Assembly (NCBI GenBank): GCA_022560735.1
Contig: JADFSO010000005.1
Location: forward strand, 1 to 47,821
Source of the DNA: Pseudomonadota bacterium
GTDB taxonomy: Bacteria; Pseudomonadota; Gammaproteobacteria; Steroidobacterales; MnTg04
Direction of reading: 5' to 3'
DNA length: 47,821 nt
Position numbers and translations under genes: made by a program. The first letter of the stretch is position 1. Every line of letters begins with the position of its first letter. Of the stretch, positions 23,901 to 33,697 are shown piece after piece. The notes under the pieces were generated by a model. It saw only the letters and a program-made list of their open reading frames with translations, searched no databases and had not been told where the DNA came from.

Positions 23901-25082
23901 ATGTATCTGCAACGCTTCAAGCTGAATGAACAGCCATTCGAACCCAGCCCCGACCCCGACTTTCTCTACCTGAGCAATTTTCATCAGCGCGCCAGATCGT
24001 ACATGGAGTCGATCTGGGATTTCCCCAATGGCATCGTTTCCATGACCGGCGAGATCGGCGCGGGAAAGACCACGCTGATCAATGCTTTTGTCGGCCGCCT
24101 CGACGATGATGTTTGCGTGGCAAATATGAATCAGACCCAGTTGTCTCCGGTTCAGTTTCTGCAACTTCTCCTGGCCCAGTTTGGTTTCAAGGCATTCAGG
24201 AAAAGAAAAGCCCAGTTACTCGACATGCTCGCGCAGTTCCTGTCTGAAAAAGCCGCGGCTGGGAAGAAAACGCTGATCATCATCGATGAAGCGCAAAACC
24301 TGTCCAGGAATGTCCTCAAGGACATCGGCCGCATGTTTGCAGACGAGCACAGAAAATTTGCGGCATTGCGCATCATTCTCAGCGGTCATTCGGAACTCAA
24401 CGACACGATGGATGCGGCCGGTATCCAGGGGCTGGTTCGCTTGCGCCTCGATCTCGGCCCGTTGAATCGCCGGGAAACCAGCGCCTACGTCTCGCATCGT
24501 CTCGCTGTCGCCGGCGCCGCAGATAAAAAGATATTCACCAACGCGGCACTGGCCGGCGTGTACCGATACAGCGGCGGCATTCCGCGGCTCATCAATACGC
24601 TGTGCGACACGGCGATGATTGGCGCCGGGTTGCAAGACCAGGGCACGGTGGGCGAAGAGGCTATCGAGGCAGCAGCCAGGGAATTGAAGCTGGAGGAACC
24701 GAGCTCGGAGACCAACGAGCATTCGGTCATGGTTCCGCTTCTGAACCTGCCCGATGGCAAGGGGTTTGGCGTGCTTTCGATCGCGTACAAGGGCCGGACC
24801 ACCAGCGAATTCCCGCTGTCCATGGGCAAGCTGCTGATCGGTCGCGCCACCAGTAATGATTTACAGATCGACAGCAAGTTCGTCTCCGGACACCACGCGC
24901 AGATCATTACCGGCGTGGATGGAAAATCGATGATCGAAGATCTCAACAGCACCAATGGTCTGTTTATCGGGAAGCGCAAAATCAGGCGCTACAAGCTGGC
25001 GTCCGGCGACGTTATCGGTCTCGGCCAGCATACGATCACTTATTACAGAGAGCGCCGGGGAAAACCCCGGCTAGAAAATTAG
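23901..25082 (+). CDS. ExeA-like AAA ATPase fused to an FHA domain
   Basis: The N-terminal two thirds of this 393-residue protein are an ExeA/GspA/MshM-type AAA ATPase: a start MYLQRFKLNEQPFEPSPDP, Walker A GEIGAGKTT (about 50-57), Walker B TLIIIDEAQNL (about 124-133), and the sensor region YRYSGGIPRLINTLCD. Residues about 295-385 form an FHA domain with LLIGRATSNDLQID, FVSGHHAQI and IEDLNSTNGLFIG, which binds phosphothreonine peptides. There is no peptidoglycan-binding domain and no membrane segment. A link to secretion or pilus assembly, as in ExeA and MshM, is possible but no such genes are near. A kinase-regulated ATPase switch is inferred. Confidence 0.9.
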   Translation: MYLQRFKLNEQPFEPSPDPDFLYLSNFHQRARSYMESIWDFPNGIVSMTGEIGAGKTTLINAFVGRLDDDVCVANMNQTQLSPVQFLQLLLAQFGFKAFRKRKAQLLDMLAQFLSEKAAAGKKTLIIIDEAQNLSRNVLKDIGRMFADEHRKFAALRIILSGHSELNDTMDAAGIQGLVRLRLDLGPLNRRETSAYVSHRLAVAGAADKKIFTNAALAGVYRYSGGIPRLINTLCDTAMIGAGLQDQGTVGEEAIEAAARELKLEEPSSETNEHSVMVPLLNLPDGKGFGVLSIAYKGRTTSEFPLSMGKLLIGRATSNDLQIDSKFVSGHHAQIITGVDGKSMIEDLNSTNGLFIGKRKIRRYKLASGDVIGLGQHTITYYRERRGKPRLEN

Positions 25083-25099
25083 CCCGCAGCCTGTCGGAC

Positions 25100-25330
25100 T
25101 CAGGATTCGTCGAGTTTGCGCGAGTCGCCGCCGTATTCTTCTTCGTTGCGACGGTAATCCTTGCGCTTGAGCCAGACCACCATGCCCGCAATCAGGCAGC
25201 CAAGACCGACAATCAGCCCGATGGTCGGCCAATACCAATAATTGATATAGGCGGACGCCACCAGCGACACGACGCCAGCGGCCATATAAAAGTAGGGCAG
25301 GATTTCATAAACCGGCTTGGTCAACCACAC
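25100..25330 (-). CDS. Small two-helix membrane protein, uncharacterised
   Basis: The 76-residue product has two hydrophobic segments (about residues 12-28 and 33-53) followed by a charged cytoplasmic tail rich in Arg, Glu and Asp. GTG 25330 is supported by a GGAGACGG site just upstream. No named family is recognised; similar small inner-membrane proteins are common. It follows tldD in the same direction after 97 bases and converges on the AAA-FHA gene. Confidence 0.7.
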   Translation of the reverse strand: MWLTKPVYEILPYFYMAAGVVSLVASAYINYWYWPTIGLIVGLGCLIAGMVVWLKRKDYRRNEEEYGGDSRKLDES

Positions 25331-25427
25331 AGTCCGTCTCCGTTTTCCCTTTCATCCTAGCAGTCTGTCTTACTCAGGCCCAGCGCCAAAAAGCAGATTC
25401 AGGCGCCGGTTTACATAAGCTGGACGC

Positions 25428-26870
25428 TCAACCGGTACCGCCGACGGTAAGATCGTCGATGCGCAAAGTCGGCAAGCCGACGCCGACCGGGATCGATTGC
25501 CCGTCCTTGCCGCAAACACCGACCCCGCCATCGAGTTCCAGGTCGTTGCCGACCATGCTGACGCGCATTAACACATCGGGGCCGTTGCCAATCAGCGTCG
25601 CTCCCTTGATCGGCGTCGTCTTGCGCCCTTTTTCGATCAACCAGGCTTCGTTCGCGCTGAACACGAACTTTCCGGAGGTGATATCCACCTGACCACCGGA
25701 AAAATTCGCTGCATAGATACCCTTTTCGACCGATGCGATGATTTCCTCGTGCTCGTGCGGGCCCGGCAACATGAAAGTATTGGTCATCCTGGGTAACGGC
25801 ACGTGGGCATACGATTCCCGGCGGCCGTTGCCGGTCGATTTCTGACCCATCAGCCGAGCATTCAGTTTGTCCTGCAGATAAGAAACCAGGATGCCGTTTT
25901 CGATGAGGATATTGCGCTGGGTCGGGGTACCCTCGTCATCCATGTTCAGCGAACCACGGCGCCCAACCAGGGTGCCATCATCGACAACGGTGCATAACTC
26001 GTTGGCGACCCGCTCGCCGATGCGGCCGGAAAAAGCGGAAGTACCCTTGCGGTTGAAATCGCCTTCCAGACCGTGGCCTATCGCTTCATGCAACAGGACC
26101 CCCGGCCAGCCTGGACCCAGCACGACAGTCATGGTGCCCGCGGGGGCGGGTTTCGCCTCCAGGTTCATGCTGGCCTGCCGGACCACGTCCCGGGCAAGTT
26201 TCTCCGGCCCGCCATCGGCGAATAATTGCCGGTAATCGTACCGACCGCCGATCCCGCCGTAGCCTTGCTCTCTTTGCCCGTCCTGTTCCAGGATGACGGA
26301 GATATTCAGGCGCACCAGCGGTCTGACGTCAGCGCTCAAGGTGCCATCGCTGCCAACCACCAGCACCACCTCGTGCAAACCCGAAATACTGGCAATAACC
26401 TGCTGAACCCTGTGGTCTATGGCCCGGGTGGTCCGGTCTATCGCTTCCAGGAAGGCGATTTTCTGCTGGTCCTCGAGCGAATCGATCGGGTCTGTCGGCT
26501 GGTAGAGCTGCCGCTTGCCGCTGCTTTGCCATGCCTGGATCCGCCCCGAACCTCCCGACCTGGCGATCGCTCTTGCCGCATCGGAGGCCTGGGTGAGCGC
26601 CGGCAACAGAATTTCGTCGGAATAGGCAAAACCGGTTTTTTCGCCGCTGATCGCACGCACGCCGACACCCTGGTCGATACTCTGCGTGCCCTCTTTGACG
26701 ATACCGTCTTCGAGCACCCAGGATTCGTGGCGTGAATGCTGGAAATACAGATCGCAGTAATCGATATCGGGACCACTGAGCCTGGCCAGCAAACCGATCA
26801 GGTGATCGTCTTCCAACCCCGACGGTGCCAGGATTCGCTCGCGCGCTATTTGTAATGCCTTGTCGCTCAT
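25428..26870 (-). CDS. tldD: Metalloprotease TldD
   Basis: The 480-residue protein is the catalytic subunit of the TldD/TldE(PmbA) peptidase. The zinc-binding [11 protein letters not shown] (HExxxH) is intact, with the Cys ligand region [11 protein letters not shown] near the C-terminus and the [17 protein letters not shown] segment. It forms a heterodimer with PmbA and trims unfolded peptides. Its start overlaps the stop of the nitrilase-like gene by one base (TGATG), showing coupled translation at the end of the maf-rng-yhdP-nitrilase-tldD series, the order known from pseudomonads. PmbA is 8 kb away, beyond the cyanophycin block. Confidence 0.97.
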   Translation of the reverse strand: MSDKALQIARERILAPSGLEDDHLIGLLARLSGPDIDYCDLYFQHSRHESWVLEDGIVKEGTQSIDQGVGVRAISGEKTGFAYSDEILLPALTQASDAARAIARSGGSGRIQAWQSSGKRQLYQPTDPIDSLEDQQKIAFLEAIDRTTRAIDHRVQQVIASISGLHEVVLVVGSDGTLSADVRPLVRLNISVILEQDGQREQGYGGIGGRYDYRQLFADGGPEKLARDVVRQASMNLEAKPAPAGTMTVVLGPGWPGVLLHEAIGHGLEGDFNRKGTSAFSGRIGERVANELCTVVDDGTLVGRRGSLNMDDEGTPTQRNILIENGILVSYLQDKLNARLMGQKSTGNGRRESYAHVPLPRMTNTFMLPGPHEHEEIIASVEKGIYAANFSGGQVDITSGKFVFSANEAWLIEKGRKTTPIKGATLIGNGPDVLMRVSMVGNDLELDGGVGVCGKDGQSIPVGVGLPTLRIDDLTVGGTG

Positions 26871-27700
26871 CAGTACTTGTAATCCAGTCGTTCGTGGGTC
26901 AGCACCGGGAATCGTTGCCGAATGCTTTTGAGTTCGTCGATGCCTATTTCGGCGATCAGGACGCCAGGTTCCTTGTCCATCTCCTCGTTAATGGCGCCCC
27001 AGGGGTCTACCAGCATACTGTGCCCCCAGGTCTCCCGCCCGTTCTCATGGTGACCACCCTGGGCAGCCGCAACAACATAACACAGGCTCTCGATCGCACG
27101 TGCACGCAGCAATATCTCCCAGTGCGCCTCCCCGGTGCCCGCGGTAAATGCGGCCGGCAGGGCCAAGACTTCCATACCCTGATCCAGCAGCTGCCTGAAC
27201 AACGCCGGGAAACGAATATCATAGCAAACTGCCAGACCGAGCCGACCGACCGGCGTATCCACGCAACAGACCTTGCTGCCGGCGCGGGTGTGGTCTGACT
27301 CGTGGTATGCCTCTTCCCGCCCGGGAATGCCCACATCGAAAAGGTGAATCTTGTCGTAGCGGGCTACCTGACCGCCAGCGGAGTCGATGACCAGGCAACT
27401 GGCGGCCGGCGGGCGGTCTGCAGATTCATGTTCGTCGCCGAGCAGCGGGATGGTACCCGCCACCAGCCAGATCGCGTTTTTTCTCGCCTGCTCCGCCAGG
27501 AAGTCCTGTAACGGTCCGCCACCGGGCGCTTCGGCGATCTCGCGCCGCTGCGATTCTCTTGCCATCAGCGCAAAGTTTTCCGGCAATATCGCCAGCCTGG
27601 CGCCCTGTTCAGCCGCGTGCGTTATGCAGGTTGCCGCAACCTGGAGATTGGCTGCCACTTTCGCACCGCTGCGCATCTGGATTAGCGCTATTTTGCTCAT
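26870..27700 (-). CDS. Carbon-nitrogen hydrolase, Nit1/Nit2-like (probable deaminated-glutathione amidase)
   Basis: The 276-residue protein has the nitrilase-superfamily Glu-Lys-Cys triad: Glu in ILPENFAL, Lys in YDKIHLFDV and Cys in [11 protein letters not shown] final [10 protein letters not shown] segment is also typical. These features place it in the Nit/omega-amidase branch, where bacterial members hydrolyse deaminated glutathione as a repair enzyme. Assignment to that exact substrate is by family and by its conserved place between yhdP and tldD. The stop overlaps the tldD start. Confidence 0.9.
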   Translation of the reverse strand: MSKIALIQMRSGAKVAANLQVAATCITHAAEQGARLAILPENFALMARESQRREIAEAPGGGPLQDFLAEQARKNAIWLVAGTIPLLGDEHESADRPPAASCLVIDSAGGQVARYDKIHLFDVGIPGREEAYHESDHTRAGSKVCCVDTPVGRLGLAVCYDIRFPALFRQLLDQGMEVLALPAAFTAGTGEAHWEILLRARAIESLCYVVAAAQGGHHENGRETWGHSMLVDPWGAINEEMDKEPGVLIAEIGIDELKSIRQRFPVLTHERLDYKY

Positions 27701-27718
27701 CTGTGCTTGCTATGGATA

Positions 27719-30700
27719 TCAACCGCTTTCGCTGTTGGCTACGTTCGCGACTTCGGTTTCCGCCTTCACCGGTTCGATGAGCGGGTCATCCCAGCTACCG
27801 GTTATCCGGTAGTAACCCTGGGACAGGTCGTCCAGCGGTTTCTGGAACATTTTCGACAGCAACCAGACCGCGGCGCCGACCGCCGGTCCGCCGGCAAGCG
27901 CTCCGGCCACCGGCAGCGTATTGCCAATGCTGGCGGTAACCACGGCGGTCTGATCGTAATCCCGGGCTCCCAGACCAGTCCGCCCCACCACGACGGCCTT
28001 TGCGGTCGGGCCATCCAGGGTCAGGTTGTTGGTAAAGGCGTCGCCGTCTCGCAGCACGTAATCTCCGCTAAGCCGGTCGAAGGACAACCCCGATGCGAAC
28101 ACGTCGCTGAAATCCAGGGCGAGACGTCGCGGCAAAGCCGTGATACTGAGCAAACCCAGCAGCTTGCCGGCGCCCGGCTCCAAATCCCGGAGTTCTCCGT
28201 TGCGGAAATCCATGCTGATATTGCCGGAAATCACCGACAGGAAATCATCGTTGGGGGCGCCCGGCCAGTAAACCTGCAGATTGATGTCGCCCTTCTTGGC
28301 GCGCAACGACCGCATCATGTTCAGGTCTTTCAAGGCGGCGCTAAGATCATTGGACTTGAGCACGAGGTCCAGCTGCGTCTCCTCACCGCTCTCGAGAGTC
28401 AACCAGCTTGCGTTGCCCGTCCCCTTCATCGACTTCGTTTCAAACTCAAGGTGTTCGATGACGATTCCAGCGATGCTGCGTCTGGCGCTGGCCGTTGCTT
28501 TCCCAAGCCACATATCGGTGAGCTTGAAGTCAGCCACGACGATATCCGCCCCGGGAATATTCCTGGGATCGACCGGGTGGCGATCGCCCCCTTCTTCTGC
28601 GCTGATTGGTTCCGTCAGCCAGACGCGCTGCATGTCGGCCTTTATATTCGATTCATTCAGCCGGTATGGAATCTCCATCGTCCCTTCGATCGCTTCGCCC
28701 GTAACCGCGAGTAACCACCGGTCCTCCGAGCGCTGCATATTCAACCCCAGCGCTCCAAACTCAAATCCGACGGCGCGGCCTTGCCCGATCGAAACATCGA
28801 TCTCGCGCACTATGGTTTGCAACTCGACCTCGGATTCGCCGCCATCCGAGTCGCCAAGGCGCAGCCATTCACCCAGGTCGACGCGGGGCAGGTATCCACG
28901 GACCAGCAGCCCCGGTTCTTCGGGCAAGGTGGCCCCGCCTTCGGTGGTCACCATCCCGGTCAGTACTTGCCAGGATTCATCGGGCGCTTTCGTCAGCCGC
29001 AAGGCAGCACTGATGCCCGGCTCGTACTCGATCATCAGGTCCATCAGGCTATCGGGCAGCAATTCCAGGTAGACCAGCAACGACCGGCTCGCCGCGGGTT
29101 TCTTCAGCGGTTCGGGCCAATCCAGAATCATGCCTTCCAGATTGCTTTCGACCCGCAGCAGAAAATTGCCGCCGCCACTGGTCGCCACGGTCGCGTTGGC
29201 ACGATAAGCCGCCGTGCCGCTTGCCAGGTGTGCCATCGGCACGCCGAGGCGGGCAAAATCTTCACCATCGATATGCCCATCCACGCTGATCACCGCCAGC
29301 GTTCTGTTCGGCGTTAGCTGAGGTTCGATACTGATCTGTACCGGGTAATCCAGGAAGCGCGCATCCAGCCGTTCGGCTGTGAGCAGCTTGCCGTCCAGGC
29401 GCAGGCTGCCGTTGATTTGCGAAAACCCCGGATCCAGACCGTCGATATCCAGCGTACCGTCACTGATTTCGACCCCCAGCTCGACCTCCACTTCGGAAAC
29501 ATCTCGCAGGTTGAGCTGCAACTCCAGGTCGATCTCGTTCTGGCCGGAAACGCTAAACAACTCCACCGGTTCGCCCAGCATATCCGCCAGCGGGCTTTGC
29601 AATACAAACTGCCAGGCGTCCTCCATCCGGCCCCCGAGGTTCGCGTGCAGATCGAGTACCGGCAGGGCCAGGTCCTCGATCCCCGCTGTTATCGTACGCA
29701 CCCGGGTTCCCAATACCTGGCCGCCCTCACCATGCGCACTGAACCTGGATCCGCTAAAGCTGGCCTGCAAATTGAGGCCGCTAACGACAGGCCAGTCATC
29801 GCCATATTGAAGTTTGAGATCCCGCAGCGGAAACTCCGCACTAAAAACGCCTTCGCCATTCGGAAAAGGAATCTTATGCAGTGGCCCATCGATGATCAGT
29901 TTTGCCTCGGGGATGGACCCATCCAGCAGTGCGCTGTCCAGCCACAGCACAAGGCTTTCGCTCATGACGCCGGTCGGCAGCAGCCCCGGGATATATGACA
30001 CATGCAGATCGTTGATCTGTGTGGTCAATTGAATGTGCGGCTCACCGCTCTCCGGCCATTCGACGCTCGCCGAGCTAACCAGTTGCATGTCCTGGTGCCA
30101 AAAAGTCAGGTCCCTTGCCAAAACCCGCAGGCTCCCCGCCTGTTGCTGCCACTCCACCTCGCCACCGACAGAATCGAACAACAGCGGAGCGCGAAACAGC
30201 CGCGGAGCATCCAGCTCCAGCCCCTGGCTGTGCAGGGTGATCGTCCCGCCATTGTTTTCGGCGGTCACTGTTCCCGACAGACCGCGTACGCCCGGCAGAC
30301 CGTCCCGGGCCGATATCGCCAAGCCGTCAAATTCCGTGCTGAACCGATACTCGACCGCGCCCTCACCACGATCGCTGTAATTCAACGACAAGTTGCGCAA
30401 GCGCCCTTCGGGCCGTACCGCCAGCAGCAGATCCTTGATCTCCATGTCGGGCAGCCAGCCCGCGAGCACCGCGAGTTCCTCGATGCCCACAAAACTGGCT
30501 TCAAGGATGATTTCATGGCCGGCTGCGCCCGGCTCATCGCCGGCTTCCGTCGCCGGCAGATCCAGGTAATCGAGCCGTACATCGCTCTTTTCCCAACGCC
30601 GGCCAGCCTGCTCGATGCTAAAACCCCTGGCGGTGGCCGACCAGCCGTTGCCAAGCCTGTCCAGCTCGAGCCGTCCGTCTATGACGTGGTAGGCAATCGA

Positions 30701-31570
30701 TGCCACGGACCCCGGTGCGAGAAATATCCTGGTTTCGGCAAGGTCCAGCCGGACGCTGGCATGCTGCACCTGGCCGCCATCGACAAATACATGCAAACTT
30801 ATGTCTCCGCTGCCTTCCTCGATCACCCGGTAGCGCTCCGGCGTCAGTTCAGACAGCTTCGAAAGATTCAGCCGGGTCGCCTTTACATGTACCTGCCACT
30901 GCTGGATATCCGGACCGGCAGCGATATCGTTCAACTCCGCATGCCAGGAAAGCGACTCACCGAGGTCATCGGGCAGTTCGACGCTGCCGTCGATAACGAT
31001 GTTCTGGCCGTCATTCTGCAATTGCAATTCGACATCGTGGAAACTCCACGGCCCGAGCTCGTTTTTCAGGTCTTCGATGACAAAATCGGTATGCGTGAGT
31101 TCGAATATGCCGACCGGCAATTCCGCCACGCTCAAACCATTGCCGGAACCGGCGGCTGGTGTTTCCAGGCCCTGGATCCGGGTCACACCATCGCGTGTTC
31201 GTTCCAGCTTGATGTTGGCGCCGTCCAGAGATACCCGGGTCGCACTGACTTTTCTATCCCTGATCAGGGCGATCGGGTCGATGGTGACACGGCCCCTGCG
31301 GGCGCGAAACAACACCGCACCGGTGTCCGGGTCCAGCACTCGTACATCATAGAAAATCAGCTCCGGCCCATGCAAACGCAGGCGCGCATCCACCGAGCCA
31401 AAACGTACCGGCAGGCCAACGGCGGTACTGGCCTTCTCCTCGAGATCGGCGCGATACTCGGGAAGCTGGGCCGCGGCCAGCCGGAACAGACCGAGCAATA
31501 TCGCCAGACCGATGACCGGTATTGCCACCAGCAAGACAAGCCCGTTGAATATTCTTCGTCTCAGGGTCAT
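27719..31570 (-). CDS. yhdP: YhdP-family AsmA-like envelope protein
   Basis: The 1283-residue protein has one N-terminal membrane helix (about residues 9-29) and then a very long beta-rich periplasmic part. The C-terminal region (RDGDAFTNNLTLDGPTAKAVVVGRTGLGARDYDQ) is typical of the TIGR02099/DUF3971 YhdP family. YhdP is one of the AsmA-like proteins thought to bridge inner and outer membranes and move phospholipids outward. The length matches E. coli YhdP (about 1266). It lies between rng and the nitrilase gene, a conserved order, with 16-18 base gaps. A long open frame on the opposite strand is a composition shadow. Confidence 0.95.
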   Translation of the reverse strand: MTLRRRIFNGLVLLVAIPVIGLAILLGLFRLAAAQLPEYRADLEEKASTAVGLPVRFGSVDARLRLHGPELIFYDVRVLDPDTGAVLFRARRGRVTIDPIALIRDRKVSATRVSLDGANIKLERTRDGVTRIQGLETPAAGSGNGLSVAELPVGIFELTHTDFVIEDLKNELGPWSFHDVELQLQNDGQNIVIDGSVELPDDLGESLSWHAELNDIAAGPDIQQWQVHVKATRLNLSKLSELTPERYRVIEEGSGDISLHVFVDGGQVQHASVRLDLAETRIFLAPGSVASIAYHVIDGRLELDRLGNGWSATARGFSIEQAGRRWEKSDVRLDYLDLPATEAGDEPGAAGHEIILEASFVGIEELAVLAGWLPDMEIKDLLLAVRPEGRLRNLSLNYSDRGEGAVEYRFSTEFDGLAISARDGLPGVRGLSGTVTAENNGGTITLHSQGLELDAPRLFRAPLLFDSVGGEVEWQQQAGSLRVLARDLTFWHQDMQLVSSASVEWPESGEPHIQLTTQINDLHVSYIPGLLPTGVMSESLVLWLDSALLDGSIPEAKLIIDGPLHKIPFPNGEGVFSAEFPLRDLKLQYGDDWPVVSGLNLQASFSGSRFSAHGEGGQVLGTRVRTITAGIEDLALPVLDLHANLGGRMEDAWQFVLQSPLADMLGEPVELFSVSGQNEIDLELQLNLRDVSEVEVELGVEISDGTLDIDGLDPGFSQINGSLRLDGKLLTAERLDARFLDYPVQISIEPQLTPNRTLAVISVDGHIDGEDFARLGVPMAHLASGTAAYRANATVATSGGGNFLLRVESNLEGMILDWPEPLKKPAASRSLLVYLELLPDSLMDLMIEYEPGISAALRLTKAPDESWQVLTGMVTTEGGATLPEEPGLLVRGYLPRVDLGEWLRLGDSDGGESEVELQTIVREIDVSIGQGRAVGFEFGALGLNMQRSEDRWLLAVTGEAIEGTMEIPYRLNESNIKADMQRVWLTEPISAEEGGDRHPVDPRNIPGADIVVADFKLTDMWLGKATASARRSIAGIVIEHLEFETKSMKGTGNASWLTLESGEETQLDLVLKSNDLSAALKDLNMMRSLRAKKGDINLQVYWPGAPNDDFLSVISGNISMDFRNGELRDLEPGAGKLLGLLSITALPRRLALDFSDVFASGLSFDRLSGDYVLRDGDAFTNNLTLDGPTAKAVVVGRTGLGARDYDQTAVVTASIGNTLPVAGALAGGPAVGAAVWLLSKMFQKPLDDLSQGYYRITGSWDDPLIEPVKAETEVANVANSESG

Positions 31571-31586
31571 GGGTTTAGCAACGGCC

Positions 31587-33053
31587 TCACATCAACACGA
31601 CGTCAAACTGATCCTGCGCATACAGCGATTCGCTTTGCAGCCGGATCGGCTTGCCGGTGAGCTGTTCCAGCTCCGCCAGACTTGCCGATTCCTCATCGAC
31701 CAGCAACTCGATGACTTCCGGGTACGCCAGCACCAATAATTCCTGAAAATCGAATTGCCGGTTCTGGCGCAGTATTTCCCGGAATATCTCGTAACATATC
31801 GTTTCCGGTGTCTTTAAAAAACCACGGCCGTCACAACTTGGACAAGCGTAACAAAGCACATGTTCAAGACTCTCGCGGATTCTTTTGCGAGTCATTTCGA
31901 CCAGCCCAAGCTCTGAAATCGTGCTGATATTGTTTCTCGCGTGGTCACTGGCCAGGGCTTTCTCCAATGCCTGGAGCACCTGCGAGCGATGCCCTGGCTC
32001 GTCCATATCGATAAAATCGAGAATAATGATGCCACCGAGATTTCTCAGCCGCAGTTGCCGGGCAATCGCAACCGTGGCTTCCAGATTGGTACGGAAGATC
32101 GTTTCCTCGAGATTTCGATGACCGACATAGCCGCCGGTGTTGACGTCTATCGTCGTCATCGCCTCGGTCTGGTCGATCACCAGGTAACCGCCGGATTTCA
32201 GCGGCACGGTCCGGCCCAGGGCACGCTCGATTTCGTCTTCGATGCTGTACAGGTCAAAAATCGGCCGTTCGTCCGGGTACGCTTCGATACGTGTCGCCAG
32301 TTCGGGAATGAAGGTGGTCGCGAATTCCGTCATCTCGACGAGGCTGTCGGCAGAGTCCACGCGGATGCGTTCCATGTCGTCGCCAAGCAGGTCACGCAGT
32401 ATCCGCAGCGGCAGATCGAGATCGGCGTGTACGATTTTCCCGGCAGCGCCGCGCGCGTAGTTTTTTTCAACGACATCCCAAAGCCGAAGCAGGTACATCA
32501 TGTCTGCGCGCAGAGCGTCAAAATCGGCGCCCTCGGCAGCCGTCCTGACGATAAACCCCCCATTTGGCTGGCCATCCATCATCGTTTCGAGCAGACCTTT
32601 CAGACGCAGTTTTTCTTCCTCGTCCTCGATTCGCGATGAAATGCCGATGGCGTTCCCGCGTGGCAAATAAACCAGGTAACGCGAGGGAAAGGTGACGAAA
32701 GTCGTCAGCCTTGCCCCCTTGCTGCCGAGTGGATCCTTTAACACTTGCACCAGCAACTCCTGGCCTTCGCTGACCAGCCTGCGGATATCCTCCGCGCGCG
32801 TTTCCCCGTTGCCGTTATCCTGCCGGCCACCGGCCATGTCCGACACATGCAGGAACCCGGTACGCTTCAGACCGAGGTCGATGAATGCCGCCTGCATGCC
32901 CGGCAAAACCCGCGCGACCCGTCCTTTGTAAATATTGCCGATCAGCCCGCGATGGCTCGCACGCTCGATATAGACTTCCTGCACGACCCCGTTTTCGACG
33001 ACGGCGGCACGCGTTTCGCGCGGCGAGACATTGACCAGGATTTCCTTAGCCAT
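31587..33053 (-). CDS. rng: Ribonuclease G
   Basis: The 488-residue endoribonuclease has the S1-like RNA-binding start (EILVNVSPRETRAAVVENGVVQEVYIER, GNIYKGRVARVLPGMQAAFIDLG), the RNase E/G catalytic domain with TIDVNTGGYVG and LGGIIILDFIDMD, and the Zn-link CYACPSCDGRG. It processes the 5' end of 16S rRNA and some mRNAs. Length matches E. coli RNase G (489), and it lacks the long RNase E tail. It overlaps maf by eight bases and precedes yhdP by 16. Confidence 0.97.
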   Translation of the reverse strand: MAKEILVNVSPRETRAAVVENGVVQEVYIERASHRGLIGNIYKGRVARVLPGMQAAFIDLGLKRTGFLHVSDMAGGRQDNGNGETRAEDIRRLVSEGQELLVQVLKDPLGSKGARLTTFVTFPSRYLVYLPRGNAIGISSRIEDEEEKLRLKGLLETMMDGQPNGGFIVRTAAEGADFDALRADMMYLLRLWDVVEKNYARGAAGKIVHADLDLPLRILRDLLGDDMERIRVDSADSLVEMTEFATTFIPELATRIEAYPDERPIFDLYSIEDEIERALGRTVPLKSGGYLVIDQTEAMTTIDVNTGGYVGHRNLEETIFRTNLEATVAIARQLRLRNLGGIIILDFIDMDEPGHRSQVLQALEKALASDHARNNISTISELGLVEMTRKRIRESLEHVLCYACPSCDGRGFLKTPETICYEIFREILRQNRQFDFQELLVLAYPEVIELLVDEESASLAELEQLTGKPIRLQSESLYAQDQFDVVLM

Positions 33054-33654
33054 GCTTCACCGGCTCATGCTGCAAAGCCCAGCCGATGCCGGCCTGCTCG
33101 AGCAATTCCACGGTTTCGCAAAGCGGCAACCCCATCACGCCGCTGTAACTGCCGCTGAGGCTTGCGATAAAACCGGCAGCATAGCCCTGGATGGCGTAAC
33201 CGCCGGCTTTGCCCTCGGGTTCACCGGTTTGCCAATAGCACTCGATCAGCGCTTTGCCGAGCGGCCGCATCGTCACTTCGCTGACGCTGAGCCGGGTGGC
33301 TGTTTTTCCATCGGCGGACACGGCGACCGCGGTGAAAACCCGGTGCTCTTTTCCGGACAGGGCCCGCAGCATTTCCCTGGCATCGTCACGGTTGGCCGGC
33401 TTGCCAAAAATCCTGCCGTCCAAAACGACCGCGGTATCGGCAGCCAACACCACGGCATCGCCCTGTCCGGCGCTGCGGGCAACATCCTGCACCTTTTCGA
33501 CGGCCAGGCGCTCGACATAGACGGCCGCTTCCTCGCCATCGAGACTGCTTTCATCGACATCGGCCGCACGACAGGAAAATTCAACGCCGATCTGTCTCAG
33601 CAGCTGCTGACGGCGCGCCGAGCGCGAAGCCAGGTACAGGTATTTGGCAGACAT
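33046..33654 (-). CDS. maf: Maf-family nucleotide pyrophosphatase
   Basis: The 202-residue protein hydrolyses non-canonical or excess nucleoside triphosphates (dTTP/UTP-type Maf, YhdE-like). Motifs: YLYLASRSARRQQLLRQIGV at the start, DTAVVLDGRIFGKPAN, and YAIQGYAAGFIASLSGSYSGVMGLPLCET. ATG 33654 is chosen to match the family start; in-frame codons upstream (for example 33672) have no ribosome-binding site. Its end overlaps rng by eight bases, as in the conserved maf-rng pair. Confidence 0.95.
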   Translation of the reverse strand: MSAKYLYLASRSARRQQLLRQIGVEFSCRAADVDESSLDGEEAAVYVERLAVEKVQDVARSAGQGDAVVLAADTAVVLDGRIFGKPANRDDAREMLRALSGKEHRVFTAVAVSADGKTATRLSVSEVTMRPLGKALIECYWQTGEPEGKAGGYAIQGYAAGFIASLSGSYSGVMGLPLCETVELLEQAGIGWALQHEPVKHG

Positions 33655-33697
33655 TCGGCCAGTTTGTGGCATCGCAGCGAAGGTGGCAAGCCGCCTT

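Noticed and set aside
30002..31660. 552-codon open frame on the plus strand opposite yhdP
   Set aside because: Shadow of the GC-rich yhdP gene: no family resemblance, no ribosome-binding site, His/Gln/Arg-rich composition typical of antisense frames.
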